Shown here in pieces: positions 46,400-55,315 of a DNA stretch of 64,000 bases. The stretch lies in NCBI RefSeq assembly GCF_013391765.2, contig NZ_JACBGI020000004.1:1-64000 (forward strand). The letters run 5' to 3'. Below the pieces are notes generated by a model. It did no database searches and was not told the DNA's origin. It saw only the letters and a program-made list of their open reading frames with translations. The first letter of the stretch is position 1, and each line of letters starts with the position of its first letter. The position numbers were made by a program, and so were the translations under genes. This DNA comes from Thiomicrorhabdus heinhorstiae (GTDB taxonomy: Bacteria > Pseudomonadota > Gammaproteobacteria > Thiomicrospirales > Thiomicrospiraceae).

Positions 46400-47431
46400 A
46401 TGTTTGCTGCAACAGCTCAAAGAGGACATACTCTAAACGGCATTTTACTGGTGGCACTGTTTGCCATTGCCGCCCACACGATTTCACAAACCGGATTGAT
46501 CTCCGGTTTAGGCTTGAGCCCGTTGATTATCGGGATTCTTATGGGGGCGATTTACGGTAATACCTTACATCAGCATATTCCGATTGAATGGCATGCCGGG
46601 ATTCACTTTTCGGCACGCAGAATTTTACGCGTGGCCATCGTGCTGTACGGTTTTTCGATTACCGTTCAGGAGATTGCTTCGATCGGCTGGCAGGGAATTG
46701 TTCTGGCAGCAGCGGTAGTGGCAGCAATTTTAACGGTTGGTTTCTATATCGGTACCAAATGGTTGAAAATGGAACCGGAAACCGCTTTGCTGACCTCCGC
46801 CGGCAGCGGTATTTGCGGTGCCGCAGCCGTTCTGGCGATGGAGCCGGTTACCAAAGCACAAAGCCATCAAACGGCGGTGGCGGTAGCCACGGTGGTCGTA
46901 TTTGGAACCTTGGCGATGTTTCTTTATCCGCTTTTGGATGGCATGCACTTCTTCCAATTGAGCGCCGAAGCCAAAGGGCTGTATTTCGGTAGCACTATTC
47001 ACGAAGTCGCACAGGTTGTAGGCGCGTCCAGCGCACTCTCGGCACAAGCCCAGGAATATGCGGTTATTGAGAAAATGACCCGCGTATTGATGATTGTGCC
47101 GGCCATTCTGGTTGTCGGTTGGTTTATGGCGCGTCGGGTTTCATCTTCCGAAGCCGGTAAAGGGAGTTTAACGGCTTCAATTCCTTGGTTTGCGGTCGGT
47201 TTTCTGGCGGTAGCGGCATTTAATTCTTTCGATCTTTTGCCTCAGGAAATGGTTGCCTCGATTCATCAGATTGATACTTTCCTCTTAACCATGGCAATGG
47301 TTGCTTTGGGAATGGAAACTCAGGTCAATAAAATGAAACAGGTCGGTTCCAGCGCGTTTATTCTTGCTGGAATCTTGTTCCTGATTTTGATGGTTGGTGG
47401 TTATTTTCTGGTGAAATTATTGGGAATTTAA
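46400..47431 (+). CDS. YeiH family (UPF0324) putative sulfate/sulfite exporter
   Basis: A 343-residue membrane protein with about ten membrane segments. The family block SAGSGICGAAAVLAMEP near 130-147 and ARRILRVAIVLYGFSIT near 73-88 are present. AAGGAG precedes the ATG. Members are annotated as putative sulfate exporters; evidence in enterobacteria links the gene with sulfite stress. In a sulfur oxidiser it may release sulfite or sulfate. Divergent LysR gene. Confidence 0.85.
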   Translation: MFAATAQRGHTLNGILLVALFAIAAHTISQTGLISGLGLSPLIIGILMGAIYGNTLHQHIPIEWHAGIHFSARRILRVAIVLYGFSITVQEIASIGWQGIVLAAAVVAAILTVGFYIGTKWLKMEPETALLTSAGSGICGAAAVLAMEPVTKAQSHQTAVAVATVVVFGTLAMFLYPLLDGMHFFQLSAEAKGLYFGSTIHEVAQVVGASSALSAQAQEYAVIEKMTRVLMIVPAILVVGWFMARRVSSSEAGKGSLTASIPWFAVGFLAVAAFNSFDLLPQEMVASIHQIDTFLLTMAMVALGMETQVNKMKQVGSSAFILAGILFLILMVGGYFLVKLLGI

Positions 47432-47559
47432 TAGATGAATTCGTGAAAAAAGGGGGATTCAGGTGAAATGAATAGACTAAGCTATTTAAATAGCAGCGAT
47501 CCTGAATATAGAACACCGAAAGGTCGCAATAGCCGACTTTTTACTGGGGGCATAAGTCC

Positions 47560-47916
47560 ATGAACATCAAAGAATTTTCCCAGCGTACGGGGATCAGCCC
47601 TCATACCATAAGGTTTTACGAAAAAAACGGTGTACTCGGGTCTGTACAGAGGTTGGCAAACGGCCATCGATGGTTCACTGATAAGGATGTGAGCTGGATG
47701 GAGTTTGTGCTGCGCCTCAAGCACACAGGAATGCCCTTGGATAAAATCCGTCTCTACGCAAAATTGAGATCACAGGGTAAAGAGACTTTATTGCAGCGTC
47801 AGACTTTGCTCGAAGAGCATGCTCAAACCCTCGAACAAAGCATTGTGCAGCTCCATTCTCATTTGCAAAAACTCAATGACAAAATTGATTTATACAGGCA
47901 AAACCTTGTGGATTAA
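47560..47916 (+). CDS. MerR family transcriptional regulator
   Basis: A 118-residue regulator with the N-terminal MerR helix-turn-helix (MNIKEFSQRTGISPHTIRFYEKNGVL) and a C-terminal coiled coil (about 78-115). There is no cysteine in the effector region, so metal sensing by thiolates is unlikely; it falls with small-molecule or redox types. It probably acts on the 19-base-spacer promoter at 47962-47992 directly downstream. The palindrome GCTATTTAAATAGC lies upstream at 47481-47494. Confidence 0.88.
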   Translation: MNIKEFSQRTGISPHTIRFYEKNGVLGSVQRLANGHRWFTDKDVSWMEFVLRLKHTGMPLDKIRLYAKLRSQGKETLLQRQTLLEEHAQTLEQSIVQLHSHLQKLNDKIDLYRQNLVD

Positions 47917-47961
47917 ATGCCCCGATTTCTTCGTTGAATTTTAATGATGCTGTTTTTTTCC

Positions 47962-47992
47962 TTGACTTAGAGTTTGCTCTAAGTTGTAGACT
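47962..47992 (+). promoter_or_regulatory. MerR-type promoter with palindromic operator
   Basis: TTGACT (47962-47967) and TAGACT (47987-47992) are spaced by 19 bases, the long spacer typical of MerR-activated promoters. The spacer region contains the perfect dyad ACTTAGAGTTTGCTCTAAGT (47965-47984). It should drive the decarboxylase gene at 48020, with a leader of about 20 bases. Confidence 0.85.
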
Positions 47993-48019
47993 GCAGGCGA
48001 ATCTTACGCAAGGAGTTTC

Positions 48020-48583
48020 ATGATGCCAGCCAGTCATTTCACTCGAGCTTATATATTCAGTCGCCGCAATTTTATTCAGTTGCCTCTATTGGGCTGCGGT
48101 TTGTCCTGCTCTGTATCTGATTCTTCCGGGCATGTTTCATCCATTGTTTCAACATATCAAGAGGGTAAAGCCATGACATCAAACGATACCGAGCGCTTTC
48201 AGCGAGGGCTCAAGAAACTGAAAGAAATCGACGGCCAGGCAGGGGAGAACGTGATTCAATCGCTGAAGCATTTTGCACCGGGTTTGGCGCGCTATACGAT
48301 TGAGTACCCGTTTGGGGATGTTTATAGTCGTCCGGGGTTGGACTTGAAATTCCGGGAAATCGCCACGGTCGCGGCATTAACGGCAATGGGACATGCGGCA
48401 CCTCAACTCAAAGTACATATTAATGCAGCGTTGAATGTGGGATGCAGTGTTACCGAGATCATGGAGGTCATTATTCAAATGTCCGTGTATGCCGGGTTTC
48501 CGGCAGCATTGAACGGAGCTTTTACTGCGGAAGAGGTATTTTTAGAACGAGGGCTGATTGAAAAGCCGACATCCAAAAGCTAG
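48020..48583 (+). CDS. Carboxymuconolactone decarboxylase family protein with Tat/lipoprotein-like N-terminus
   Basis: Residues 52-187 form a CMD-like (AhpD-type) domain: FREIATVAALTAMGHAAPQLKVHINAALNVG; no CxxC pair is seen, so it is closer to gamma-carboxymuconolactone decarboxylase than to AhpD. The first 51 residues carry SRRNF (14-18), then LPLLGC with Cys26, resembling a Tat signal with a lipobox, though the hydrophobic part is short. AAGGAG 5 bases before the ATG at 48020 supports this start; an internal start at 48173 would give a standard cytosolic protein. Under MerR-type control. Substrate unknown. Confidence 0.75.
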   Translation: MMPASHFTRAYIFSRRNFIQLPLLGCGLSCSVSDSSGHVSSIVSTYQEGKAMTSNDTERFQRGLKKLKEIDGQAGENVIQSLKHFAPGLARYTIEYPFGDVYSRPGLDLKFREIATVAALTAMGHAAPQLKVHINAALNVGCSVTEIMEVIIQMSVYAGFPAALNGAFTAEEVFLERGLIEKPTSKS

Positions 48584-48620
48584 GCACCCGGCTCGATTGG
48601 AATAAAGCGCACTGGGAGTT

Positions 48621-49688
48621 TTAAGCTGAGGCGGGCGACACAATGATATGCTGGCTTAAAGTATGTAGATCTCGCCAGGCTCTGCCGAAGGCCGAGTCGG
48701 TAAATGCAGCCAGCATGCCTGCACGGGCTTTCAAAAGATCGGCGGCGGTAACACTGTTGTGAACGATCTCTCTACAGTCATTATCAACCTGCCTCCGAAG
48801 CGTTTCACGTGGAGCTTTAGATCTTTCAGCTTCGCTCCAAACGGCTTCAGCCAACTGGTACAGTTGCCATCTTCCGTGGCTGATCAATGCATTTGCCTGC
48901 TCGATTCTTTGCTGAATATCAATATCACCGGCAAGGGGTTTACTTTCAATAAAACGCTGGAATTCATCAAGCGCATGTTGAGCTATGCCGACGGCGACAC
49001 TGGCAAAGGTTAAGCTGGCGAGCGTTTCCAGCGGACAGTGGAAAATCGGATCTTTCAAAAGCGGCTTATCGGCAAGAGAGAAGGTAAAGTTTTCAGGAAC
49101 GAGAACCGGTTCGACACTGAAATCATGGCTGCCGGTGGCCTGCATACCGAATACATGCCAGGTGTCGTGAATTTCGACTTGTTCGGCAGGCACCGCAATC
49201 GAAATAATTTGCTCATCGTTGCCGTCGATTTTGCAGTTGGCGGTAAACCAGGTCGCGTGATAGGCACCACTTGCATAGGCCCAACGCCCGGATGCTTCAA
49301 AACCATTCTCTTTCGTTATTGCCAATCCGGACGGCGAACCGGAACCGGCAATCACCGCTCTTTCCGGCGCAAATATCTCGCGCGCTGCCCACTCTTCGAT
49401 AAACCCGGAAAACAATCCGCCGCCGGCGCCGATCATCACCAGCCAACCGGTTGCCCCGTCTGCTGAGGCAATTAATTCGAATATTCTCAGAGCAGTCGGC
49501 AAATCCGTCGGTTCACCATTGTATTCCTCTGGAATAAACAGGCGAAACAAACGCAACTCAAACAAGGCATTCAACACCCGGTCAGGTAAGTGACCCAAAC
49601 GTTCGGCTTCGGAAGAGGTCTGTTCGATCAGTGGAAGAAGGTTTCTGACTTTCTCGATCAGGGGGTGTTGGGTGGGTGGAATGGTCAT
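48621..49688 (-). CDS. Acyl-CoA-dehydrogenase-like flavoprotein
   Basis: A 355-residue protein of the acyl-CoA dehydrogenase fold, closest in look to flavin-dependent monooxygenase or hydroxylase members (HsaA/DszC type): FRLFIPEEYNGEPTDL near 48, ADGATGWLVMIG near 77, GRWAYASGAYHATWF near 134, and a helical C-terminal half. The usual catalytic Glu of dehydrogenases is not evident, favouring oxygenase use of reduced flavin. Divergent from the SDR gene. Substrate unknown. Confidence 0.75.
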   Translation of the reverse strand: MTIPPTQHPLIEKVRNLLPLIEQTSSEAERLGHLPDRVLNALFELRLFRLFIPEEYNGEPTDLPTALRIFELIASADGATGWLVMIGAGGGLFSGFIEEWAAREIFAPERAVIAGSGSPSGLAITKENGFEASGRWAYASGAYHATWFTANCKIDGNDEQIISIAVPAEQVEIHDTWHVFGMQATGSHDFSVEPVLVPENFTFSLADKPLLKDPIFHCPLETLASLTFASVAVGIAQHALDEFQRFIESKPLAGDIDIQQRIEQANALISHGRWQLYQLAEAVWSEAERSKAPRETLRRQVDNDCREIVHNSVTAADLLKARAGMLAAFTDSAFGRAWRDLHTLSQHIIVSPASA

Positions 49689-49950
49689 GGCATGCTCTGT
49701 TTGCGGACTGGCTTAAGATGCAGGCACTTTACCACAGCGCCGTCACGTTTTCCTCTTGAGACCGGATTATCCGTTGTATCGTGAAGTCTTGAACTCAAGA
49801 TTTATTACCGAATCTCTCATTGGTAGAGAATCCGGCAAGTATTGCGGATGATTGCTATAGGATTCTTTTTCAGCTTCTTTTAGCATTTTCTTCAGGCGGA
49901 TGGAATGCGGTTTCATCAAGTCTTTCGAAATTTTCAAAGGAGTTTAAGAT

Positions 49951-50703
49951 ATGAAAGTGGCACTGGTGACCGGCGGAAGTAGAGGTCTTGGCAAGAATAT
50001 GGCTGTGCATCTTGCGCAGAAGGGGTATCATCTGATTGTGACTTATAAACAGTCCGAAGCCCAGGCTCTCGAGACGGTTAAAGAAATCGAAGTGCTTGGT
50101 CGGCAGGCGACTGCTTTGCAACTGGATGCTTCAGACCCGGCCTCTCTGGATGCCTTCGCAGAAAAAGTTTCCTCCAGTCTGCGGTCATGCTGGCAAACGG
50201 AGCAATTGGATTTATTGGTCAACAATGCAGGTATTGGAATCCATGTTTCCATGGCGGACACGACGGAGGCTCAGTTTGATGAGTTGATGAACATCCACGT
50301 TAAAACGCCTTTTTTTCTGACTCAGAAGTTGCTGGCAAGCCTGAAGGACGGCGGAAGCATTATTAATATTTCTTCCGGGTTGGCTCGTTTTTCTTTGCCG
50401 GGTTTTGGCGCTTATGCCATGATGAAGGGAGCGGTGGAAGTGATGACACGTTATCTGGCGGCAGAGTTGGGCAGTCGTCAAATTACGGTAAATACGATTG
50501 CTCCCGGTGCAATCGAGACGGATTTCGGCGGCGGTCTGGTCAGAGATAACCGGGATGCAAATGCGTTGATTGCCTCGAAAACCGCATTGGGCAGAGCCGG
50601 AAAGGCAGATGATATTGGTGCGGCATTGGCGAATCTGGTTTCCGATGAATGCAAATGGCTGAACGGGCAGAGAATCGAACTGTCCGGCGGTATGTTTCTG
50701 TAA
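49951..50703 (+). CDS. Short-chain dehydrogenase/reductase
   Basis: A 250-residue Rossmann-fold oxidoreductase. NAD(P) motif TGGSRGLG (8-15), NNAGIG near 90, catalytic Ser in INISSGLARF near 140 and Y-x-x-x-K in YAMMKGA near 155-161, and PGAIETDFGG near 186. Closest in layout to FabG-like reductases. AAGGAG precedes the ATG. Followed closely by an AraC regulator and divergent from the flavoprotein, it probably belongs to the same inducible pathway. Confidence 0.9.
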   Translation: MKVALVTGGSRGLGKNMAVHLAQKGYHLIVTYKQSEAQALETVKEIEVLGRQATALQLDASDPASLDAFAEKVSSSLRSCWQTEQLDLLVNNAGIGIHVSMADTTEAQFDELMNIHVKTPFFLTQKLLASLKDGGSIINISSGLARFSLPGFGAYAMMKGAVEVMTRYLAAELGSRQITVNTIAPGAIETDFGGGLVRDNRDANALIASKTALGRAGKADDIGAALANLVSDECKWLNGQRIELSGGMFL

Positions 50704-50721
50704 AGCGTTTATGATTTGGTT

Positions 50722-51627
50722 ATGACTGCAGACTTGTTAGCACAATTGAAGGGGCTGGTTTCGGATGATGCCTTAAGCGAAGGTCTGAATCAGACGGCAG
50801 TGCCTTCCGTCAGGGTGTTTAAATCTTCCAGCGTGACCAGGCCGCTTCACAGCGTATATGAACCGGCGTTGTTTGTCATTATTCAGGGCGTGAAAGCGGT
50901 TCGTCTTGAGCAACGCGACTTTGAATACAGTCCGCAAAAATATCTGTTATCGACCTCTTTTCTACCGGTAACCGGGCAAATTCTCCAAGCCTCGCCTGAG
51001 GCACCGTTCTTATCACTGCAAATTGTGTTTCCGGTGTCTAAAATTTTGGAAGCGGTGCAGGAATACGCTTTGCAGATCGGGCAGAACAGCCGTACCGATC
51101 TGGCGATGGATTCAAATCACATTACCGAAGAGCTTTTGGAAGCGGTGGTTCGTTTGACACGGCTTCGGCAGAAACCGGATGATATCCCGGTTTTGGAAAA
51201 CCTCTATTTGAATGAAATTCTTTATCGTCTGCTGGCCTCCAACCGCAATGATGCCTTGCTTCAGTATGCTTACAGCGAAGGTAACGCCTATCGAATTTCC
51301 AAAACCATCGCTTATATCAACGATCATCTGTTTGAAGATTTGAATGTTGAAGAACTTGCCCGGCGCGCCAATATGGGGACATCGACGTTTCACAAGCATT
51401 TTAAAAACATGACTCGGGTCAGTCCGTTGAAATACATCAAAATACAACGCCTGCAAAGCGCCCGGAAATTCATGTTGTTGAATAAAATGAATGTTTCATC
51501 GGCTTCGTTCAAAGTGGGTTACCAGAGCGCTTCGCAGTTCAGCCGGGATTATTCCGATTATTTTGGCGTTAATCCGAGAGACGATGCGAAACATTATTCG
51601 GCGCATTCTGTTGCGACGTTCCTGTAA
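50722..51627 (+). CDS. AraC family transcriptional regulator
   Basis: A 301-residue regulator with an N-terminal AraC_N cupin-like domain (about 25-165, SVYEPALFVIIQGVKAVRLEQ) and two helix-turn-helices at the C-terminus (ELARRANMGTSTFHKHFKNMTRVSPLKYIKIQRLQ and SASFKVGYQSASQFSRDY). I use the ATG at 50722; a TTG two codons before has no better ribosome site. It starts 18 bases after the SDR gene and may control it. Confidence 0.87.
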   Translation: MTADLLAQLKGLVSDDALSEGLNQTAVPSVRVFKSSSVTRPLHSVYEPALFVIIQGVKAVRLEQRDFEYSPQKYLLSTSFLPVTGQILQASPEAPFLSLQIVFPVSKILEAVQEYALQIGQNSRTDLAMDSNHITEELLEAVVRLTRLRQKPDDIPVLENLYLNEILYRLLASNRNDALLQYAYSEGNAYRISKTIAYINDHLFEDLNVEELARRANMGTSTFHKHFKNMTRVSPLKYIKIQRLQSARKFMLLNKMNVSSASFKVGYQSASQFSRDYSDYFGVNPRDDAKHYSAHSVATFL

Positions 51628-51719
51628 TCTTCAGGTTTTCACCGACACCGAAACCGTGCCGACAAGGGAAGTTCAGACCGCTCTGCAACCGGCAAAAATC
51701 GGGTTCTCTTCGAGTGTGG

Positions 51720-52247
51720 CTACATTCGCGAAATAGTTGCGGAAAACGCTTCAACACGATCCCAATCGGTAAATTCAAATGAGCCATAACGGTCGGTCGG
51801 GCCGTTGGTGATTTTCATAATAAACTGGATCATCACCCGGTCGAAGAAACCGTATCTCGGATAATCGATTTGCCCTGCAAAGACTTCCAGTACTTTGGGT
51901 TTCCAAGGACTCTTTCTTAGAAATTTTTGCAGATAGGGATTGGTTTCAGGGCGGTTTTTCTGTGGTTTTCTGGCCACCATATTGACCGAGAAAAAAGCGC
52001 TCGGTTTGCTGTTCAGCAAGTCCAGATTTTTAGATATAAACGCAAATAACTCAGGCCGGTAATTACCATAACGAATACTTGAGCCAATCACGATCTTATC
52101 AAAAGATGCTACGTCCAGATTGATGGCGTCAGCCAGCGGTACAAGAGTAACTTGCTGTTTTTCGCCTTCGGCGATCTCTTGTAAACGTTCGCAGATTTTT
52201 TGGGTATGACCGTCGACGGTCGAGTAGGTTATGAGGATGTTTGCCAT
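51720..52247 (-). CDS. hemG: Menaquinone-dependent protoporphyrinogen oxidase HemG
   Basis: A 175-residue long-chain flavodoxin: FMN loop YSTVDGHTQK (8-17), GSSIRYGNY near 55, FFSVNMVARKPQKNRPETN near 84-102 (the HemG-specific insertion), and the C-terminal YPRYGFFDRVMIQFIMKITNGPTD. These match E. coli HemG. It oxidises protoporphyrinogen IX in haem synthesis, relevant to the cytochromes encoded nearby. GGAGGA precedes the ATG. Confidence 0.93.
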   Translation of the reverse strand: MANILITYSTVDGHTQKICERLQEIAEGEKQQVTLVPLADAINLDVASFDKIVIGSSIRYGNYRPELFAFISKNLDLLNSKPSAFFSVNMVARKPQKNRPETNPYLQKFLRKSPWKPKVLEVFAGQIDYPRYGFFDRVMIQFIMKITNGPTDRYGSFEFTDWDRVEAFSATISRM

Positions 52248-52503
52248 ATCGTTTTCCTCCAGAATTCTAAATAAGAAAATTCTTATGCTTACTTTGGGAC
52301 TTATTGACGCTTATGGCAAGTGGTTTCGAGGTCTTTAAGCGGTAAAGCTAAGCCTTATCAATTTTTTACTTTTGTTTGATCGGTTACTGGAAATAACAAA
52401 CCATTGTGAATGGCGTTTTACAGCCAAGAAACTGGGTGCTGAAATTAGCAAACCGAGATAAAACGGATAAGTTATGATGGTTTTAAATCATAAGGAGGTA
52501 AGA

Positions 52504-53784
52504 GTGCAAACCTTGCAAACACTAAATTCCGGCGAATTGAAAGGGGCTAAAAGAGTCAAAATCGCCGAGGATTTAACCGAGTTTCCCACCACACTGTATG
52601 AGTTGGCTGACACGCTTGAAATTCTCGATTTATCGGGTAACCGTTTCAACGACTTGCCGGAAGATTTCGCCAAACTGCAAAAGTTAAGAATCGTGTTTCT
52701 TTCCGATAATGAATTTGAGCAATTGCCAAGCGTGTTAGGACAATGTGCTAACTTGGAGATGATCGGTTTTAAAGCCAATCGTATCAAGCAGATTTCATCC
52801 GAAGCGCTACCTCCGAAACTGCGTTGGTTGATCTTGACCGATAATCAAATCGAGCAACTTCCCGATTGCTTTGAGCGTCTTCCGCGTATGCAAAAATTGA
52901 TGTTGGCCGGCAATCGCCTGAAGGAACTGCCGGATTCTCTGGAAATCTGCAAAAATCTTCAGTTGCTTCGTATCTCCGCCAACGAATTGACCGAGTTTCC
53001 ACAGGTGATTACTCGCATCCCGAACCTTGCCTGGTGCGCTTTTTCCGGCAATCCTTTTTGCGAAGCAATCGAACATTCCGAATCATTAGCTCATGCGGAT
53101 CTTTCAGCTTATGAGTTGCAGGAGTTGTTAGGGCAAGGGGCTTCCGGCAGAATTCATTTGGCGCAGGAAAAGTCTTCCGGCCAGTCGAAAGCGGTCAAAC
53201 TGTTTAAAGGCGGCGTCACCAGCGACGGTTATCCACAGGATGAGATGCGGGCTTGCATTACCGCCGGAGAACATCCGAATCTGGTAGTGGTCGAGGCGAA
53301 AATCGGCGTTGAATCTCCCGGGCTGGTCATGAAGCTGATCCCTGAGGATTATGTGAATCTTGGTTTGCCTCCGAGTTTTGAATCCTGTACGCGGGATTGC
53401 TTTGAAGACGGGTTCTCTTTGGATGCTCACCAGTTATTGAAAATATTGCGTCAAGCGACTTCGGCGTTAATGCATCTGCATGAACAGGGTCTGATGCATG
53501 GCGACTTTTATGCGCACAATGTTTTGATTAACGATCAGGCGCATATCCTGTTGGGAGACTTTGGCGCAGCTTCCCATTTCGATGGTTTGGATCAAGAGTC
53601 GTGTGCAGCTCTGGTTCGTATGGAAAAACGTGCTCTTGCTCACTTTATTGAAGATCTCTGGCAGCAGTCGGAAATTCCGCAGGAGGTGGAAGAGCCGTTA
53701 AGGGCTTGGCACGATGCTTTGTTGCAGGATGCTATTTCCCTGGAAGAGTTGCTCGATCAAATGGAAAATACACTATGGGACTGA
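52504..53784 (+). CDS. Leucine-rich-repeat protein kinase
   Basis: I start at the GTG at 52504 because AAGGAGG lies 5 bases upstream; earlier in-frame ATG codons precede that site. The 426-residue product has about seven LRR units (about 15-195; LEILDLSGNRFNDLPEDF is typical), then a Ser/Thr-kinase-like domain (205-425): glycine loop GQGASG, Lys in AVKLFKG, catalytic loop HGDFYAHN (332-339; Gly replaces Arg of HRD), DFG (352-354). The activation segment is short and there is no membrane helix. Such kinases occur scattered in bacteria; substrates are unknown. Its stop overlaps the Nudix start. Confidence 0.85.
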   Translation: MQTLQTLNSGELKGAKRVKIAEDLTEFPTTLYELADTLEILDLSGNRFNDLPEDFAKLQKLRIVFLSDNEFEQLPSVLGQCANLEMIGFKANRIKQISSEALPPKLRWLILTDNQIEQLPDCFERLPRMQKLMLAGNRLKELPDSLEICKNLQLLRISANELTEFPQVITRIPNLAWCAFSGNPFCEAIEHSESLAHADLSAYELQELLGQGASGRIHLAQEKSSGQSKAVKLFKGGVTSDGYPQDEMRACITAGEHPNLVVVEAKIGVESPGLVMKLIPEDYVNLGLPPSFESCTRDCFEDGFSLDAHQLLKILRQATSALMHLHEQGLMHGDFYAHNVLINDQAHILLGDFGAASHFDGLDQESCAALVRMEKRALAHFIEDLWQQSEIPQEVEEPLRAWHDALLQDAISLEELLDQMENTLWD

Positions 53785-54284
53785 TTCAGTTCTGTCCATC
53801 GTGTGGTGATAAAGCTTTTTCGGTAAAGAATGAAAAGCACTGGCGCTGCCAGAATTGCGGGTTTCAGTATTTTCACAATATGGCGTCGGCGGTGGCGGGG
53901 ATCATTGTTTTCGGTGACGAAATTCTGCTGACTAAACGTAAATTCGAGCCGGGCAAAGGAATGCTCGATCTGCCGGGCGGGTTTGTCGATTACGGTGAAT
54001 CTTTGGAGCAGGCGATGGCTCGCGAATGCGAAGAAGAGCTCGGTGTGGCGCAACTGGACTGGCAGTATCTCTTCTCTTTTCCCAATCAGTATCTGTATGC
54101 CGAAGTGCTTTATCACACTCAGGATGCATTTTTCCTGGCAGAAGTCGCGAACAAACCGCTGGTTTTAGCGCGTGATGATGTGGCTGAGGCTTTGTGGGTT
54201 AAAAAACAGCAACTCGATTTTTCACGGATCGCTTTTGAATCCGTAAAACGCGGACTGAAAGCATGGCTGGAATCTCAAGGATAG
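53775..54284 (+). CDS. Nudix hydrolase with N-terminal zinc ribbon
   Basis: A 169-residue protein: zinc ribbon CPSC...CQNC (about 8-30), then a Nudix domain with the box beginning GGFVDYGES near 72 and ending REC-EEELG near 94, which holds the GX5EX7REUXEEXGU pattern. The zinc ribbon recalls NudC-type NADH/NAD-cap hydrolases, but the NudC SQPWPFPQS signature is absent. The ATG overlaps the kinase stop by 10 bases, so the two are translationally coupled. Substrate not predictable. Confidence 0.88.
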   Translation: MGLIQFCPSCGDKAFSVKNEKHWRCQNCGFQYFHNMASAVAGIIVFGDEILLTKRKFEPGKGMLDLPGGFVDYGESLEQAMARECEEELGVAQLDWQYLFSFPNQYLYAEVLYHTQDAFFLAEVANKPLVLARDDVAEALWVKKQQLDFSRIAFESVKRGLKAWLESQG

Positions 54285-54302
54285 AATTAGTCGTGGTGCG
54301 GC

Positions 54303-55058
54303 TTATCTGGTTGAGAGAAGTGCATTGATCGCCAGCTGAATAATCACGAAAAATGCCAGTCCGAGAATGAGCAAAGTGATCGCGATCATTGCAAAGAGAT
54401 CTGGCGCTTTCATCATCGTCGACATCAATGAGTGTTCGTAATAGAAAAACCACTGATGATTGGCCGGGAAAACCCATATATGCAGTTGGTAAAATACTTT
54501 CTGCGCACCGATCAAAAGAATCCCACCGATTGATAACGCCAGCCCAATCGTTAGATTAAGCAGGCTGTCTTTGCGACGGGTGAAAGATTGCTTTATCCTC
54601 TTTTCACGCTTCATGGCACTTAATTTTGACCAGATTAACAGGGTGATGACCAGCCACACCGTGCCGAGGACAAGCGCCAGGTGATTAACAAAATCGATTA
54701 AGTTGGCGACGTCCTGCAGATGAACGATTTCAGAATGCCTCAGCAAACTGACGGTGCCGTTTCTGGTTTGGTAGACCAGTTCTTTTAGACCTTGTCCATG
54801 ATTGTGTATCGCTTCTACGATGCCGTGAAAAAGAGCGAAACGAGTTTCCCTGTCGGTCAGTTCGAAATCGTGTCGATAATGGTTCAAGGGGGCGTATTTA
54901 TCGATATTCTGGCTAATGCCGGCATAGTCATGCCAAACGGGATAGAGAAAATCAAACTGTGCGAGCAGGTGCCAGCCAAACCACAATGCCAGCAGCAGAG
55001 TCAGCCAGACCCATAAAAAACGGTACAAACCGATCATGTTTGGAGAGAATGGACGCAT
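54303..55058 (-). CDS. Hypothetical four-pass membrane protein
   Basis: A 251-residue protein I do not recognise. Predicted membrane segments at about 10-30, 125-147, 163-185 and 218-245, with a soluble loop of about 90 residues after the first (FDFLYPVWHDYAGISQNIDKYAPLNHY). No good ribosome site before Met1; Met8 is an alternative start. Convergent with the Nudix gene. Confidence 0.65.
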   Translation of the reverse strand: MRPFSPNMIGLYRFLWVWLTLLLALWFGWHLLAQFDFLYPVWHDYAGISQNIDKYAPLNHYRHDFELTDRETRFALFHGIVEAIHNHGQGLKELVYQTRNGTVSLLRHSEIVHLQDVANLIDFVNHLALVLGTVWLVITLLIWSKLSAMKREKRIKQSFTRRKDSLLNLTIGLALSIGGILLIGAQKVFYQLHIWVFPANHQWFFYYEHSLMSTMMKAPDLFAMIAITLLILGLAFFVIIQLAINALLSTR

Positions 55059-55315
55059 GGGAAACTTAATCTCAGAGTTCGCATTAGCCGACTGGAGGCT
55101 GTGGATTGTTGTTTAGAGTCTATCCCTGCATTTAGCCGTAGTCAAAAGAAAAACAAATCCGCTGCTTTGCTCCTGCTTTCGCCATACTCAAAACTTTAAA
55201 GGAAGTTTAAATTTATTCCGTCTTGGCAGGTTTAACCTTTTCCATTAGCTGGTGTAATTCTTATACACTGTTTGTAAAAAATACGAAACTGTAACGGAAG
55301 CAAACGGAAATCAAT

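Noticed and set aside
48802-48815. Second parS-like sequence GTTTCACGTGGAGC
   Set aside because: Two mismatches to the core, not a perfect palindrome, and inside the flavoprotein coding sequence; more likely chance.
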